Source: Ooceraea biroi
Lineage: Eukaryota; Arthropoda; Insecta; Hymenoptera; Formicidae
Direction of reading: 5' to 3'
DNA: 64,000 bases
Assembly (NCBI RefSeq): GCF_003672135.1
Contig: NC_039506.1
Location: forward strand, 248,001-312,000
In this document: in pieces, positions 26,199-37,700 of the stretch
How positions within the stretch are numbered: position 1 is the first letter of the stretch
How the letters are laid out: each line of letters opens with the position of its first letter
Position numbers and translations under genes: made by a program
Notes under the pieces: generated by a model
Told to the model about the DNA's origin: nothing
Seen by the model: the letters and a program-made list of their open reading frames with translations, nothing else
Databases searched by the model: none

Positions 26199-27527
26199 AT
26201 ACAATTAAAATATGTAATTAGAAGTATGGTTTATATCACTTCAATTTACATCAACGATACTTTTAGTTTTACATTCAGTGAAGTCAGAGGAAATAGGGTC
26301 TTTTAAATAAAAACATGATGTTTCCTATAATTCTTAACATTGAATTAACTTAAACACTAAAAGATTTTGCAAGACATCTTAGAATTAATGCATTCTTGAC
26401 GTAGAGAAGCAAAAGAAAAGCTCAAAAACAAATAAGAAAACGATAAAAAGGAATAAGCGAGTTATATCTCAATCGAAAGTCACTGAATGGGTAACCGAAT
26501 CGGAAGAATCCATCAATGAATTTTTAAGTTCACAAGAATCCAAATCCGATGGTGCTTCGATGTGCATTAATTTATTTGAAAGCTCGCGTACTCCGGAAAA
26601 AACTCGAGATGCACCGATCAGGTTCGAAGAAATTCTACAGAAATCACCGATTATACAGTCCTCTAAAAGATCGCGTTCAGTTTCAAAAGAGATTATCATA
26701 CGACAAGACCAGTTGCTGCCGGTGCATGTACCATCAGCAGACCAACGAAATTGTTTAGATACGGACGAGGATGAGCTGGTATTCCGTATGTATTTTATAT
26801 AAAATAAAATATTAGTTTACATTAATATTAATCCATATTTAAAATAAACTTAAATGCTTGGAAACGATTTTGCAATTATAATAAACTTTATATTGTAATT
26901 CCTATTATATTATAACGTTCAATTGCTAGCTTAGTCATCCAAATGTGAACAAGTACTGGAAATACTGCCTTTTCAGATCATGAAACCAATTTGAAAACTT
27001 ACTCTTCCGCACATAAACGAAAGAGAAGCTTAGGAACCTTGGAACTAAAATTTGGAGATTATATGTATCCTGTGCAAGGCTCAACATTGATAAGCGATCA
27101 GCTTTGGAATCAATTTATTGAAAAACATTATGGGAAGTCATCACATTATTGGGCACCACTTTCCTCGCCAAAACCTGTCTTCAAAAAGATAGAAATTCCT
27201 CCGACTCCGATTCCTCGGAGCAAAGATTCGCGAAAATGCTGTTCGTCCCGACGCAAGTCTGAACATAAAATCCAATTAAAAAAAGGCGGACAAATTCGTA
27301 AGAGAAGCAAAGTGAAACGGAAGAAGGAAATGTTAATATTGCCATCGGCACGAAGACAAAAAGGTGATACTGATGTGTATGATCAATCCGATGAGACAGA
27401 TATTGAGTTTGAAACTAGCGGCAAAGGTAATAAACATATGTCTCTTTCGGAATTTTGTCACAAGCAAAATGGGAATAAAGTTCCCAATATAATATCTTTA
27501 ACATCTTCAGAGTCGGATGCCGAATAA
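25826..27527 (+). CDS. Unrecognised basic, probably nuclear protein (3 exons, 370 aa)
   Basis: Three exons join cleanly in phase: 25826-26006, 26405-26785 and 26977-27527 (1113 nt including stop). Donors are CAG|GTAATA and TTCC|GTATGT; acceptors are GTAG|AG and TTTTCAG|AT. The start is ATG MSRKPNGKHRRHTM, preceded by in-frame AT-rich leader. The first two exons are rich in Ser, Lys and charged residues. Exon 3 contains the most structured segment, LELKFGDYMYPVQG followed by SDQLWNQFIEKHYG, about residues 200-235. Lys/Arg-rich stretches follow (SRRKSEHKIQ, KRSKVKRKKE), then an acidic, Ser-rich tail ending SLTSSESDAE. This composition suggests a nuclear or chromatin protein, but I do not recognise the family. 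The stop codon overlaps AATAAA. Decayed copies of exon 3 lie directly downstream, two of them in opposite orientation. Confidence 0.75.
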
Positions 27528-27615
27528 ATCAGAGTTTATGTAATTATTACTCTATTTATACATTTTGTATACACTTTTCATGTATCAATTTACATGTATC
27601 AATTTACATTTGTTG

Positions 27616-28022
27616 TTGGAATCAGTTTATTGAAAAACATTACGAAAAGATATCTCATTATTTAGAACCACTCTCTACGCGAGAACATGTGTTCCAAAAG
27701 TTTGAAACCGATTTAATTCCTCCGAACATTCAATTCATAAAAGACACGGAATTCACAAGAGAAGCAAAGCGAAACGTTTTCTTTCGTTTTTTTTTTGCTT
27801 TTCTTGTGAATTCTGTGTCCGCCTTTCCCGAATTGAATTTCGTGCTTAGAATTGCGCCGAAACTAAGCTCATTTTCGCGAATCTTTGCTCCTGTTTTCCC
27901 GAATGCATTCGATGTTCAGAGGAATCGGATCGGTTTCAAACTTTTGAAGATAAGTTCTTGCGTGGAGAATGGTGCTAAATAATGAGATATCTTGCCGTAA
28001 TGTTTTTCAATAAATTAATTCC
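27616..28022. repeat. Long inverted repeat made of two head-to-head partial copies of the neighbouring gene's exon 3
   Basis: Left arm 27616-27790 is a sense copy of the exon 3 segment encoding WNQFIEKHYG and onward, with an internal deletion. Right arm 27791-28022 is an antisense copy of the same segment without that deletion. It still contains, reversed, a 22-nt stretch identical to the parent at about 27214-27236. The arms pair as about 105 bp outside (27621-27725 with 27918-28022) and about 45 bp near the centre, separated by the roughly 90-nt segment missing from the left arm. A read-through transcript would fold into a long imperfect hairpin with homology to the parent mRNA. Confidence 0.85.
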
Positions 28023-28247
28023 AAGGAAGGAGGAAACGTTAATATTGCTATCGGAACGAAAGCAAAGAAGTAGTATATATCATGAACTCGATGAGACGGA
28101 TATTGTGTTCAAAATTGGCGACAAAGACAATAAACTAAAGTTTATTAACTCTATATCATAGATGATATGATTCTTTCGGAATTTCGTCGAACGCAAACTG
28201 CGAATAAAGTTTCTATCGTAATATCTTCAGAAGCGAATGCCAAATAA
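28023..28247 (+). pseudogene. Decayed sense copy of the 3' end of the neighbouring gene's exon 3
   Basis: This continues where the inverted repeat ends. It matches the parent from about 27322 to its stop, including blocks such as GATGAGACGGATATTGTGTT, CTTTCGGAATTT and the stop context AAATAAATC. Substitutions and indels break the frame. With the two arms before it, the locus reads as a tandem copy of exon 3 into which an inverted copy of its first two thirds was placed. Confidence 0.75.
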
Positions 28248-28259
28248 ATCTAAGAGTGT

Positions 28260-29155
28260 ATTTAATTACTTATTCTCTTATTACATTATATATATATATA
28301 TTTTTGTATAAACTTTGTTTGCATTATTTATATTATTTATACTATCTATGTATTGAGTGTTCGCTATATCTTTGACGATCAAACTTTGTATAATCAGGAT
28401 ATTTAAGAAATATCAAGGAATTAATTGCATAAATATAAGAAAAACTGTGTGCGTATTTAGAGTTACTTTATATTGTTTAAAATAAAAAATATCGAGTGAT
28501 AAATAATTTAATTATCATTGATGTATTCTACATAAATTCAAGGAACGCGTAACTTTCAGTGTTACGTGCACGGTTCGCTTGTGTGGAACAACCGTTGTTG
28601 TTTGCACAGTTTCCCGATTACAACTGCGCGCCGCGAGAGAAGAAATCGTTTACCCAGTTTGGTAAACGTATTCTTACCAAGAAACGTGCCAAGAATTTTG
28701 CCGATCATTTATTATTTCTGCCGACGTACATTTGCATGTTCGGCAAATATTGTATAATAAGCGTTTAATTTAATTGTAACGCGTCCTTGGTGATCTATTT
28801 TTATACACGCGCTTGGCGTACTTAATGTTAATCAGCTTGGTGATTTGTTCCCGCCGGTCTACGGAAAAGATATAACATCGTAATTCGGTCGTAAAATCGC
28901 GCTGCGATAATACTTCTTTTTTTTCGCTGATGTGCACAATCGAACTTGCGAAGTTTGCTGAATAAAGTTGTGCTGTCGACGTAACGTGTATCATACCACA
29001 GTGTATTTCGAACGTTCGTTATCTAATCGAGTCCACTCGACTTCTGGATCTTTACTTTGATCGTCTTTACTCGATCAGTCCAACTTTTGACCTGAACTAG
29101 TACGGACCTCCACTTCTCGTGATTTCGGTAGCTCTCGTGCCCGTTCGCGCTCAAT
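28260..29155. other. Intergenic region and promoter of the small membrane-protein gene
   Basis: AT-rich DNA gives way to a more GC-rich stretch from about 28.55 kb. I see no supported exon. The last 150 bp lead into the ATG at 29156 and probably contain its promoter and leader. Confidence 0.45.
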
Positions 29156-29806
29156 ATGGATGACGAGATTTTAAACGCGTTGAACAATGACAGCGAGCTG
29201 CCGGACGATGTGCAACAGAAATTGGCGAAGATCATCGAGAAGTATCAACAGCTGAGCGACGAAGACAAGGAGGAGTTCAAAAAGGGCGCTTTTGACGTGC
29301 TGACGAAGACCCTGACTAAGTACCCGGCAGCTCAATTCTGCCCACGTGGCTCGCACCATATGAATCTTTTCTTCTATTTTTTTTCGCGGTGTCGATTGTG
29401 TTTTTCCTGCTCGGTACAGTATTTCTTGCATTTCAAGTAATATTTGCAAATTTGTAATTTTGTTCTTTATAATGTATTGTCATTAAAAATAATAAATGTC
29501 AGATAAAATCTAACAAATAGCCACGTAACTGCAGATTATATGTCTTTAGATTATCATCATATATTGCATCATTTTTTTGAAAAAATTTATGATATTCTTA
29601 TTGTAAAGTTTGTTATTTTTGTCACTTTCTTATTTAATCTTCTATTTTTATGCAATTCTTTAATTACAATTATATCATTTTGTAGCTGTGATTGCCCGCA
29701 ATTTATACCTACGCGTAAAGAACGAGAAGAACGGCGAGAGAAGAAGAAAAATCTTAAGGAACAAAAGCGACAAATAAAAAGAAGAAGAAAACAAATTAAG
29801 ATATGA
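29156..29806 (+). CDS. Small single-pass membrane protein, unrecognised, with a possible frameshift
   Basis: The frame opens at ATG MDDEILNALNNDSELP with a charged, helical N-terminal part (QQKLAKIIEKYQQLSDEDKE, then LTKTLTKYP). At about 29331 the frame two bases along becomes a strong membrane segment, PTWLAPYESFLLFFF followed by AVSIVFFLLGTVFLAF, as if one base were missing after KYPAAQF. That frame reaches a donor (AATTT|GTAATT, exon end 29453) in phase 2 and joins exon 29686-29806, a highly basic tail (KEREERREKKKNLKEQK). An unshifted reading also exists through another donor (CAA|GTAATA, 29436), joining the same last exon. It gives 133 aa but replaces the membrane segment with a Cys/His-rich stretch. 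I favour the membrane version. The layout is acidic helix, membrane segment, basic cytosolic tail. Confidence 0.6.
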
Positions 29807-31780
29807 TAACTTACATATTACATTAAAGAGAAATTGTTATCAAAAGAGTTCTATTATTTTGTTTTTTAAATACATGACATATTTTACAAAATTAATTTGT
29901 CTCTTTATTGAACAGATTAATTAAACAAAAAGACAAAGAAAGAAAGAAACGAATATTATAATATAGGAAAAGTATTATAATATAGGAAATATAGATATTG
30001 ATATGAAAAAGTATTTATTGCACCAATTTCTTTGACTTAAACATTCGTACGAGGTATGCAACAATTAACATATCAATATAATTTTAGATTAAAATATTAA
30101 CGCATATTTCAACTTTTAAGTTATAACAGACAAAATAAAACTGTATTATCACATAACATATACATAAAATTTATACTTATTTATAACTATAGCAAAATAT
30201 GAATAAACTCGTAATTGATCACGTAATTAAATGTAGTAAGCAGTTATAAACGCATTACAAATGCGATTGTTCGTAATAACAATTGCTACGCATATTAATT
30301 ATTCCATTATTCAATACATTTGTCGCATCACAAATTATTTTTTACATCCCTAAACATGTATAATCAATTTTGCAATAAATTTTTAGAACTATTATTAAGT
30401 ATTAATAGGCGGTAGCCTATAATCAGAGCTGCATTGGTCTATAAAATTAAAATTGGCAAAAAAAATTAATCTTATATTTTATAAAATTTCACAAAGAATC
30501 TCAAAAATCTTGATACAAAAAGTTTGTTAACATACATATTTTTGCAATAAAACAGTTAGAAATATTATTTTTTATATACTCTACTTTATGACTGTCTTTC
30601 GAATATTTATTATTCAATTATGTCTATTGGCAGTTTATTCGTAAGGCACTGATAAAATTAGTTTACCATTATTTAAGAATTTGCACGTTCAGTTGCTATT
30701 CATAATAATAACGTTATTTAATTTTACTTCAAACAATAATTTTATATGTTTAAAAGTTTTAAAACTTAGAAAAGTACCTAAAAGATTTACTATTAATGTA
30801 AGAATTATTAATCAACAAACAATCGTTATAACAATGTATAACTAAATATATGCTATCAAATTTTACAATAATTTCAGTGTGACACATATACATGTATACA
30901 TATACATATATTTGAAACCGACCGTCTCTTTATAAATTGCAACTAAAACGATTGACAATCGTATTTTTATTTGCGTAAATATCTCTTTCTCAGTTTTTTA
31001 CCGTGACTTCTGGATATAAGTAAATACTTTTCCAAACTTGACCAGGCGGTCGTTTTGCCAATATAAATCTTGCAGATATTCAATATTTCTGCATTTGTTC
31101 GAACAATATATTCTTTACGCAATATCCACAATTTCAAAATATTCGGATATAGTCATGCAATTATACGAGATCCGATATTTGTACATAATTCTCGCTATTC
31201 TCGAGGTAATTCGTTCCATACATAACTACGATAAACGAAGTAGTATATAAATATACTCTTCTACAAAATTATATAATTGGCACTCGTTGTTTTCTTCATT
31301 GTATTAAGTGTATTGTATTGTCTTGGAGTCACTTGAAATTATCGAGTTTCAGTGACTTCAAGTCGCATAGATGCGAAAATGGGATGTCGAAAACTGTTTA
31401 AAGAGTCTGAATATTTGCACATCTCAACAAATTCGACACACACAACGCAATGGCAATATGATATTCATAATATAAAAAATAGATTTATACTCAGAAAAAT
31501 CTTACTAGATCGAAGTCACCTATAAATGAGCATGTGTTTCAGTTGTTCAGTTACAATATGCCGCGTACAATTTCATATGCAAATAGATAAACACATAGGG
31601 CAAGACAGCGCAATCAGATTAACAATTTCTAATCCATTGCTCTTTACTTTAGCATGATTATCGTACTTAAAGATTAGTAATCTTTCTCGCACGTATTTGT
31701 CACAAATACTGCCGTTATAAAATTTGCCTTTTGTTTTTTTATCTTTTAAATAACTATATAATAAAATCCCTATAAATTGC
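29807..31780. other. Convergent intergenic region with 3' untranslated DNA
   Basis: This very AT-rich stretch lies between the plus-strand small gene and the minus-strand gemini stop. AATAAA signals on the minus strand near 30966 and 30645, with others further left, could end gemini transcripts, giving a long 3' UTR. An ATTAAA near 29822 could serve the plus gene. Confidence 0.5.
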
Positions 31781-34700
31781 TTAAATATTTTTCGACTTTA
31801 TCAGCAATTTATAACGCTCGCTGCCTGGATCTGGAAAAGATATAGATCATTAATATTCTGGTTTAGTTTTGCAAATAATAGCCAGATAAACATAACAAAG
31901 CATGTAATTACCTCTGATAGTCTCAACGAGATACATACTCTCGTCCTTCATATTCGCTACCAGATCATCGGTAACTAACACGTGTATACCCTGTGGTCCT
32001 AGAAACAATATCGAGTGCAGTCGGTCAGGAGGCAGGTTTAGAGTATTGAGTAGCTTGTTCGTGAGCGCGGAGCTTGTTAAATTGTCGAGGTAGGCGATTC
32101 TCCAGAGTGAGCCATTGCCCTCCAGTGAGAAATAGAGGGTCAGCTTTGGGGTCGGCGCCTTGGAGTGCAGCGTGTTGAACAATCGAATGCCGTCCGCCAC
32201 TCCGCAAATTTGGATGAGATCCTCTCGAGACAGACGCAGAATATCCGATGCGGAGAAACTGGCAAACGTCGACTCGAACGCGTTAAATCGACTTGCACGG
32301 AGCCAAGCAGTTGTTTGCGTGGCATTCGCGTCGGGCGGTAATTCGGTGAGACAAGGAGCACTCTGCGATTTATAATAAATTTATTAACATAAGTAAGCTT
32401 GGATTGGGTGGCTGCTAATTTTATGTAATTACTTCTTCACTGATATTATGGAATTTTTGAGAAAAGTGATTTTTCTTTTAAATATTTCAGCATATCGACA
32501 CATTTATAAAGAATTTATAATTAAGTTTAAAATAAGCTAGAGTAATTTTCAAAAATAATTTATCATTGAAAAATTATTACACAGACGATGAAATCTAGAA
32601 AATATTTGTTCAAATGCAATGAATATCTATGAAAAAGATCTTCTAGAAGAATTCTATTTTCGTTCTGTAGATATAATGTGAAATATTTCTTTTTCATTAT
32701 AGGAGAGTTAGCTTAGCTTTGATGAAAGTCTGTTTTCATCATGTCATGTCATGTTATGTCTATTTTATAGATTTGATAGCTGTCGAGAAAAGATAGCGTA
32801 CAAGTAAACTAACATCACTCTCGATGCAAGGTTGATCCGGAAGTATGGCCGCAGGCGATGGCAAGGCTGGTGCCGTTCCCACGTTCTCCTTCACAGCGTC
32901 GGAAGCCGGAACCAATGGCACGATACCGGAATTAGAAACTGAAAGTGCTAGAGGAGCTACTACCGGAGAAGAATTACCACCAATAGTCGAACGTGTCTGC
33001 GGTGATCTGAAAAATATCAAAACCGATTGCATGTTAATTACGGTCCCATAATCATATTACATAATTATTCTCTTTGATGATAATCATTTTGCTACATGGT
33101 AATTTTTCCGAGACACGCGACACGGCAAAACACGTCGTGGCATATTATCATCGGATAATTCTGCCTCATTAATTGTGTATATGCTATAAATCATCGCGAT
33201 TACTGACAGTTACACTGAACAACTTTGCGGAGGAAGGAGGCTATACCAGACATGGCACCTCGATAAAAACCGGTATACTCGTATGAAAATAACTTTGCTT
33301 ATGCTAATAAATTCATATCGTAATCTGGAAGACGAGAGAGAAAGCGATACTTGAGCATGTGCCCAGAAAACATCAAGTCTCTGGTTGATGGATGATAATG
33401 AATTGGATAATGAATACAATGTCTCCAATAATCGCTAAATGCATCTCAAAACAAGTACGACTGATGCAGTCATTGCCGCGTAAAATAACAAGACTTCGCA
33501 ATCGTTGTTATCTCTGAGCACGTTACATCAAATGTTACAAATAGTTGGCACATTATCGTACCGAATAAGCACACGGCCTTGGCAGTCACGACATGTCGTA
33601 GCTTGATAATTCCCACTGAAACCCCGAGGTCTATTAGTTAAACGCTAAAGGCATGTAAGTGTTATCTCAGTTCTAGCGATAAAGCAAGCGCTACAAAAGT
33701 TTAAAATGAGATTCGATCGACGTTCCACGCGATCACGTGTAATACCCTTTCGAAATATGTGCTGGGCTAAATTTTATTAATTCGTCAGAATATCTAATCA
33801 CTCAGATAGTGACAATGAAATGAAGAAGGGGATTAAAATACGGATTCAATATTTTCTTTAAAGAAAACTGTCAGCGTATCCTTACGCGGAATGCTCCTTC
33901 AAATGGACCACGAGTTTGATCTTCTTGCAGCCATTGAGCCTCTTAACATCCCGCTTCTTGATCTGGAGACTGACCAGTCCTCCTCGCATAACATATCCTC
34001 TCTTCACTTGCACGTTCAACAGGGCATGGACGAACTTGACGACGACCTGCACATGCGGCGGACCGCCGCTCACGATCACTTCGTGTTCCAGAAGCCACGT
34101 GACGAACCGATCGAACGGATAATGCGGTCGCCTGATGGACCAGCAGCTTCTCATATCCCAGTAATCCCTCATGTCGAGTACGCTCTCGCTACAATTCGCT
34201 CCAAAAGAGTGTCTACGGCGCACTTTTCTTCTCCTTGAAGGCTTTCTTTCGACTTCTTACGCGTTCATTCATAAACGTAGTACATCCGCACGCTCGAACG
34301 TCCCGTTTCCCAAACGTCTTTTCATCCATTCGTATTGGCGATGTTACCGAAAGTCGCACACCCCTCGTGTGTCCCACCAACCACCTACTAAAGTCGATCT
34401 GGGCTTGAGAGAGAGAGAGAGTTCTGGCTCGCTCAGCTGATAGGATCAGCTCGAGTCAGCCGGATTGCATTTGTCTGCCGCGAACCGGATACTGCTAGTC
34501 GGCCGCGTCTGCCCCGGCGAGCTCCCTCGAAATTTTGACCTTCGCGGGAATAGTCTTTCGCACGGTGCCGTGCTGAAATCCGACAAAGTCGCGTGATCAG
34601 CGCGCCGTGTTTTCTTCCAGCTCTGACACGTCACGTGCGCTCGAGCAAACACGCTCGCCACTCCGATAATCACTCGTGATCCGATCCCGTGATGAGTGGA

Positions 34701-37700
34701 ATTCTGTACTATGTTTTCTGAGATTCCACGGATTTCTCTCTTTTTTTTTTGTTTTTTTTCTTGGTCGATCATGTACGACCTGCTTGCACAGTTCTTTGCA
34801 GTTAGTTAGGTCGTTCGTAGGTTCGCTGTTTGTCTTCCACTTATCCAATTGCGCCTTTATAAAGAAGTGAACTTTGTATTCGCGTCTGCGATGTTTATCT
34901 TCCTGACAGCGCGTTGCTATTTTTCATCGGGCCTAATTAAAATACCACGTGTACGCCGCGCAACTTCAATTGCCTCGTAAAACAACCTCGGTGCATAAAA
35001 TTTTCTTGTTTTCCCAGAAGATTCTCTTTCCAAGAAGTTATTAAAGTTTTTCTTTAATTGTTATAGCGACGTGAAATCAAATGTCTCAATTGTAACATTA
35101 AATCAGTCTCAGAATTAATTTATTTAATTCAGATTTGCATAAGTAGTCTCATCAGACTTTTTCAGCTTCTCTTGTCACTTTATTTTCCTTCAACTTCGAC
35201 TCGAAATAATAATCTAATTCAGTGCTTTCAGTATCTTCGGCAATCAGAAAGAACAGGATACGTCCTGGTTACAAGACTATTTAACCGCCCTGGCGTCAGC
35301 TTTTCGGCGGCAGAGCTGCTCGTCATCTGAGAAGATGATCCTGCCGCGACAGGAGCACGTAGATGGCCAGGATATCTCGTGTCACCACAACGCTCAGACT
35401 GTCGATCAGCGGAACCGAAAAGGCGCGTGAAACTCGCATATACTCTGTCGGAAATCGACCAGATGCTGCGACGGACGCGGGCATTCCTGGATGGTGCATG
35501 CACACACGATATATCGCTATACTCTCTTGCTAACTGACCGCACTCAGCGAAGATCTATCGCTGGAAGAAGATCGCTCGATGCATCACACGTGGCGTTTAT
35601 TAAACGCAATCGCGAGCTGTCAGTCACAAGTGATCTTGTCAGCGCTTTTATTGCATGACTAATGGCTGATTGATCGTGTTACGTTCAGTTTCACGCGAAG
35701 CCGCAGCTAGGAATCAGACGAAAATGCGATTGTTCGTTTGAAACGCAGCGCACTGCCAAGTCACGTTTGTCCACGATGTAATTCGGAGCCGGACACATCC
35801 ACAGCACGAGGACGACCCGCACTCCGATTGGTGAAGCTAACGCGCTTTACTCGCTTATCGAGTTGTTTGCCGTAGTTTGCTCCGATAGTTCCGAGCGAAT
35901 CGTTTCCTATCGATGGTCTCACTCGTTGCACACCAGAACACAATCGCCGTGTACCGGAATATACCGGACTGAAGCTAATCTCGGACGATAAGTTCGGCAC
36001 ACCTTCAGCTCGTCCGACGATTATCCGCGCGCAAAGGTGAGATGTTCAAATAGAAATTACCGAACTCCACAAACTACATTCGCATGATCGAAACGCACTT
36101 GAAAGATCCCTCCATAACAGAACTGGCTCCAGGTCGAGATCTATTCGTCTCTTTCTCGAACGAGGCAAGATCTTGATAATTGATTATTTTTCCCGGTTGA
36201 AGCGCCGAATATAACGCAGAAGGATTCGCTTTACAGACATAGCAGGATCACGTCGGAGGAAATCGGTCAGTGGCCTCTTCACAAGCTTTGCACTGTTTTC
36301 CAGGGCAAACAGTTAAGGATCACACCGGCTCTTGGACTGGTACCGGTTCTCGCGCGTGCACGCGCGATGCAACGGCAACTGCAAGCTCGCTCGCTTTCCT
36401 CACGATGACCAGAGTAAGATTGTGCCTCAAGATTGCACACGTCTGATGGGATATCGAGTCTCCGATCGGTCGCAGATTGCGACACACTTTTCGTAATCGC
36501 CTCGGAAGCCTCTGCGAGTTGGCTGGCCGGTTGATCGATTGATGATGTCGTCGGCGATCACGCGAGTGACGGGGGATGTCGGTCACCGGGTTTACTCATG
36601 AGGCTCATACGGCTGGTCTATCGGCGATAGCGGTTATCATTACGATGTCGGACAACGCGATCGGCGTACCCGGCGTTCGCTGCGGATTGCTGCGAGATGC
36701 GATCTCGTTGCTGAACACGTCTGAATGGATTCAGTGATGGGATGGTGGATCGATCGACGCAAGAGCAACGCAGCTACGCGCGCTGTACGGCCTTCTGAAT
36801 TTACTCGCATGCACTGTGAGTCTCATTCGCCATGTCCCTCTCTCTCTCTCTCTGTTTTTTTCTCTTTCTTCTTCTCTCTTTACTGGTTCTCCAACTTCCC
36901 CTCCATCGGAACGCCGTTCAGAGATGGGGACGCCGGCTCGCGCCAGTTCAAGCCAGTTTGTTCGGCGGCGATGCCTGGCGTCTACGTCCACGTCCCCCGC
37001 TTCTTCCCGTTCACCATCGGTGGCGAGCGAGCTTCTACCGGAGGCGTATAACCACCGCCATCCTTCGCCAGAATGAACTCCCACCAACTGCACTCGTCGA
37101 GTATCTGACAACGTCGCAGTGGTTTCTAGTACAACCAGAGAAGCGCATAATGTTCTTTGTTTTCTTTGGACTCGTATTCTTCATCCTGATGAAGAGTGAA
37201 GAAAAGGAAATAGAACAGATACAGTCCTGCGATCTTCTTTTCTTCAGGGGGAGAAATTTCAGTTTCTATTTTTGTCACTGGAACTTTCCTCATTGCATCT
37301 TTTTCCTCATTGCGACGTAGAGAAAATGAAAAGAAGAAAATGAGGAGAGAAAGTTCCTGAAAAGAATTCTCTTTTGGAACGAAAGGATATTTTTGAAAGT
37401 TCCTCAATACTTTTACTTTTTAGGATTTTCTACTTTCTTTAGTCTGCTTCTCGTGACAGGAAAGAAACGTAAGTAGAGAAGAAAGGAAAAAATATCATTG
37501 GCAGACTTCTTTCCTGATTGATAATATTAGGCTTCTCCTCCCTGATCAGCATTCCTCTTCGTCTGGCATTTTCCATGTCAGATATTGTTAGAACAGGCAA
37601 AACAAGCAACATGTTTGCCATGCAAATCAATTTTTTGTAAATTCTCTTCATTTAAACTGCTTGGAAGGAAAGGGGAGACAAAAGGGGAGACGCTAGCGGA

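Noticed and set aside
27689..27982. 97-codon plus-strand frame
   Set aside because: It runs through the centre of the inverted repeat, reading sense copy then antisense copy, so it is a by-product of the duplication.
33891..34238. Plus-strand 115-codon frame opposite the candidate gemini exon
   Set aside because: Third-position GC bias favours the minus frame, and only that frame ends at a consensus donor.
35323..35505. Minus-strand 60-codon frame with GC-rich third positions (MHHPGMPASVAAS...)
   Set aside because: It stops without a splice site and has no recognisable family, so I could not support it as a gene.
36725..37320. Overlapping plus and minus frames in gemini intron 9
   Set aside because: They have CT/GA repeat-driven composition and no donor or acceptor in a phase that fits gemini exons.
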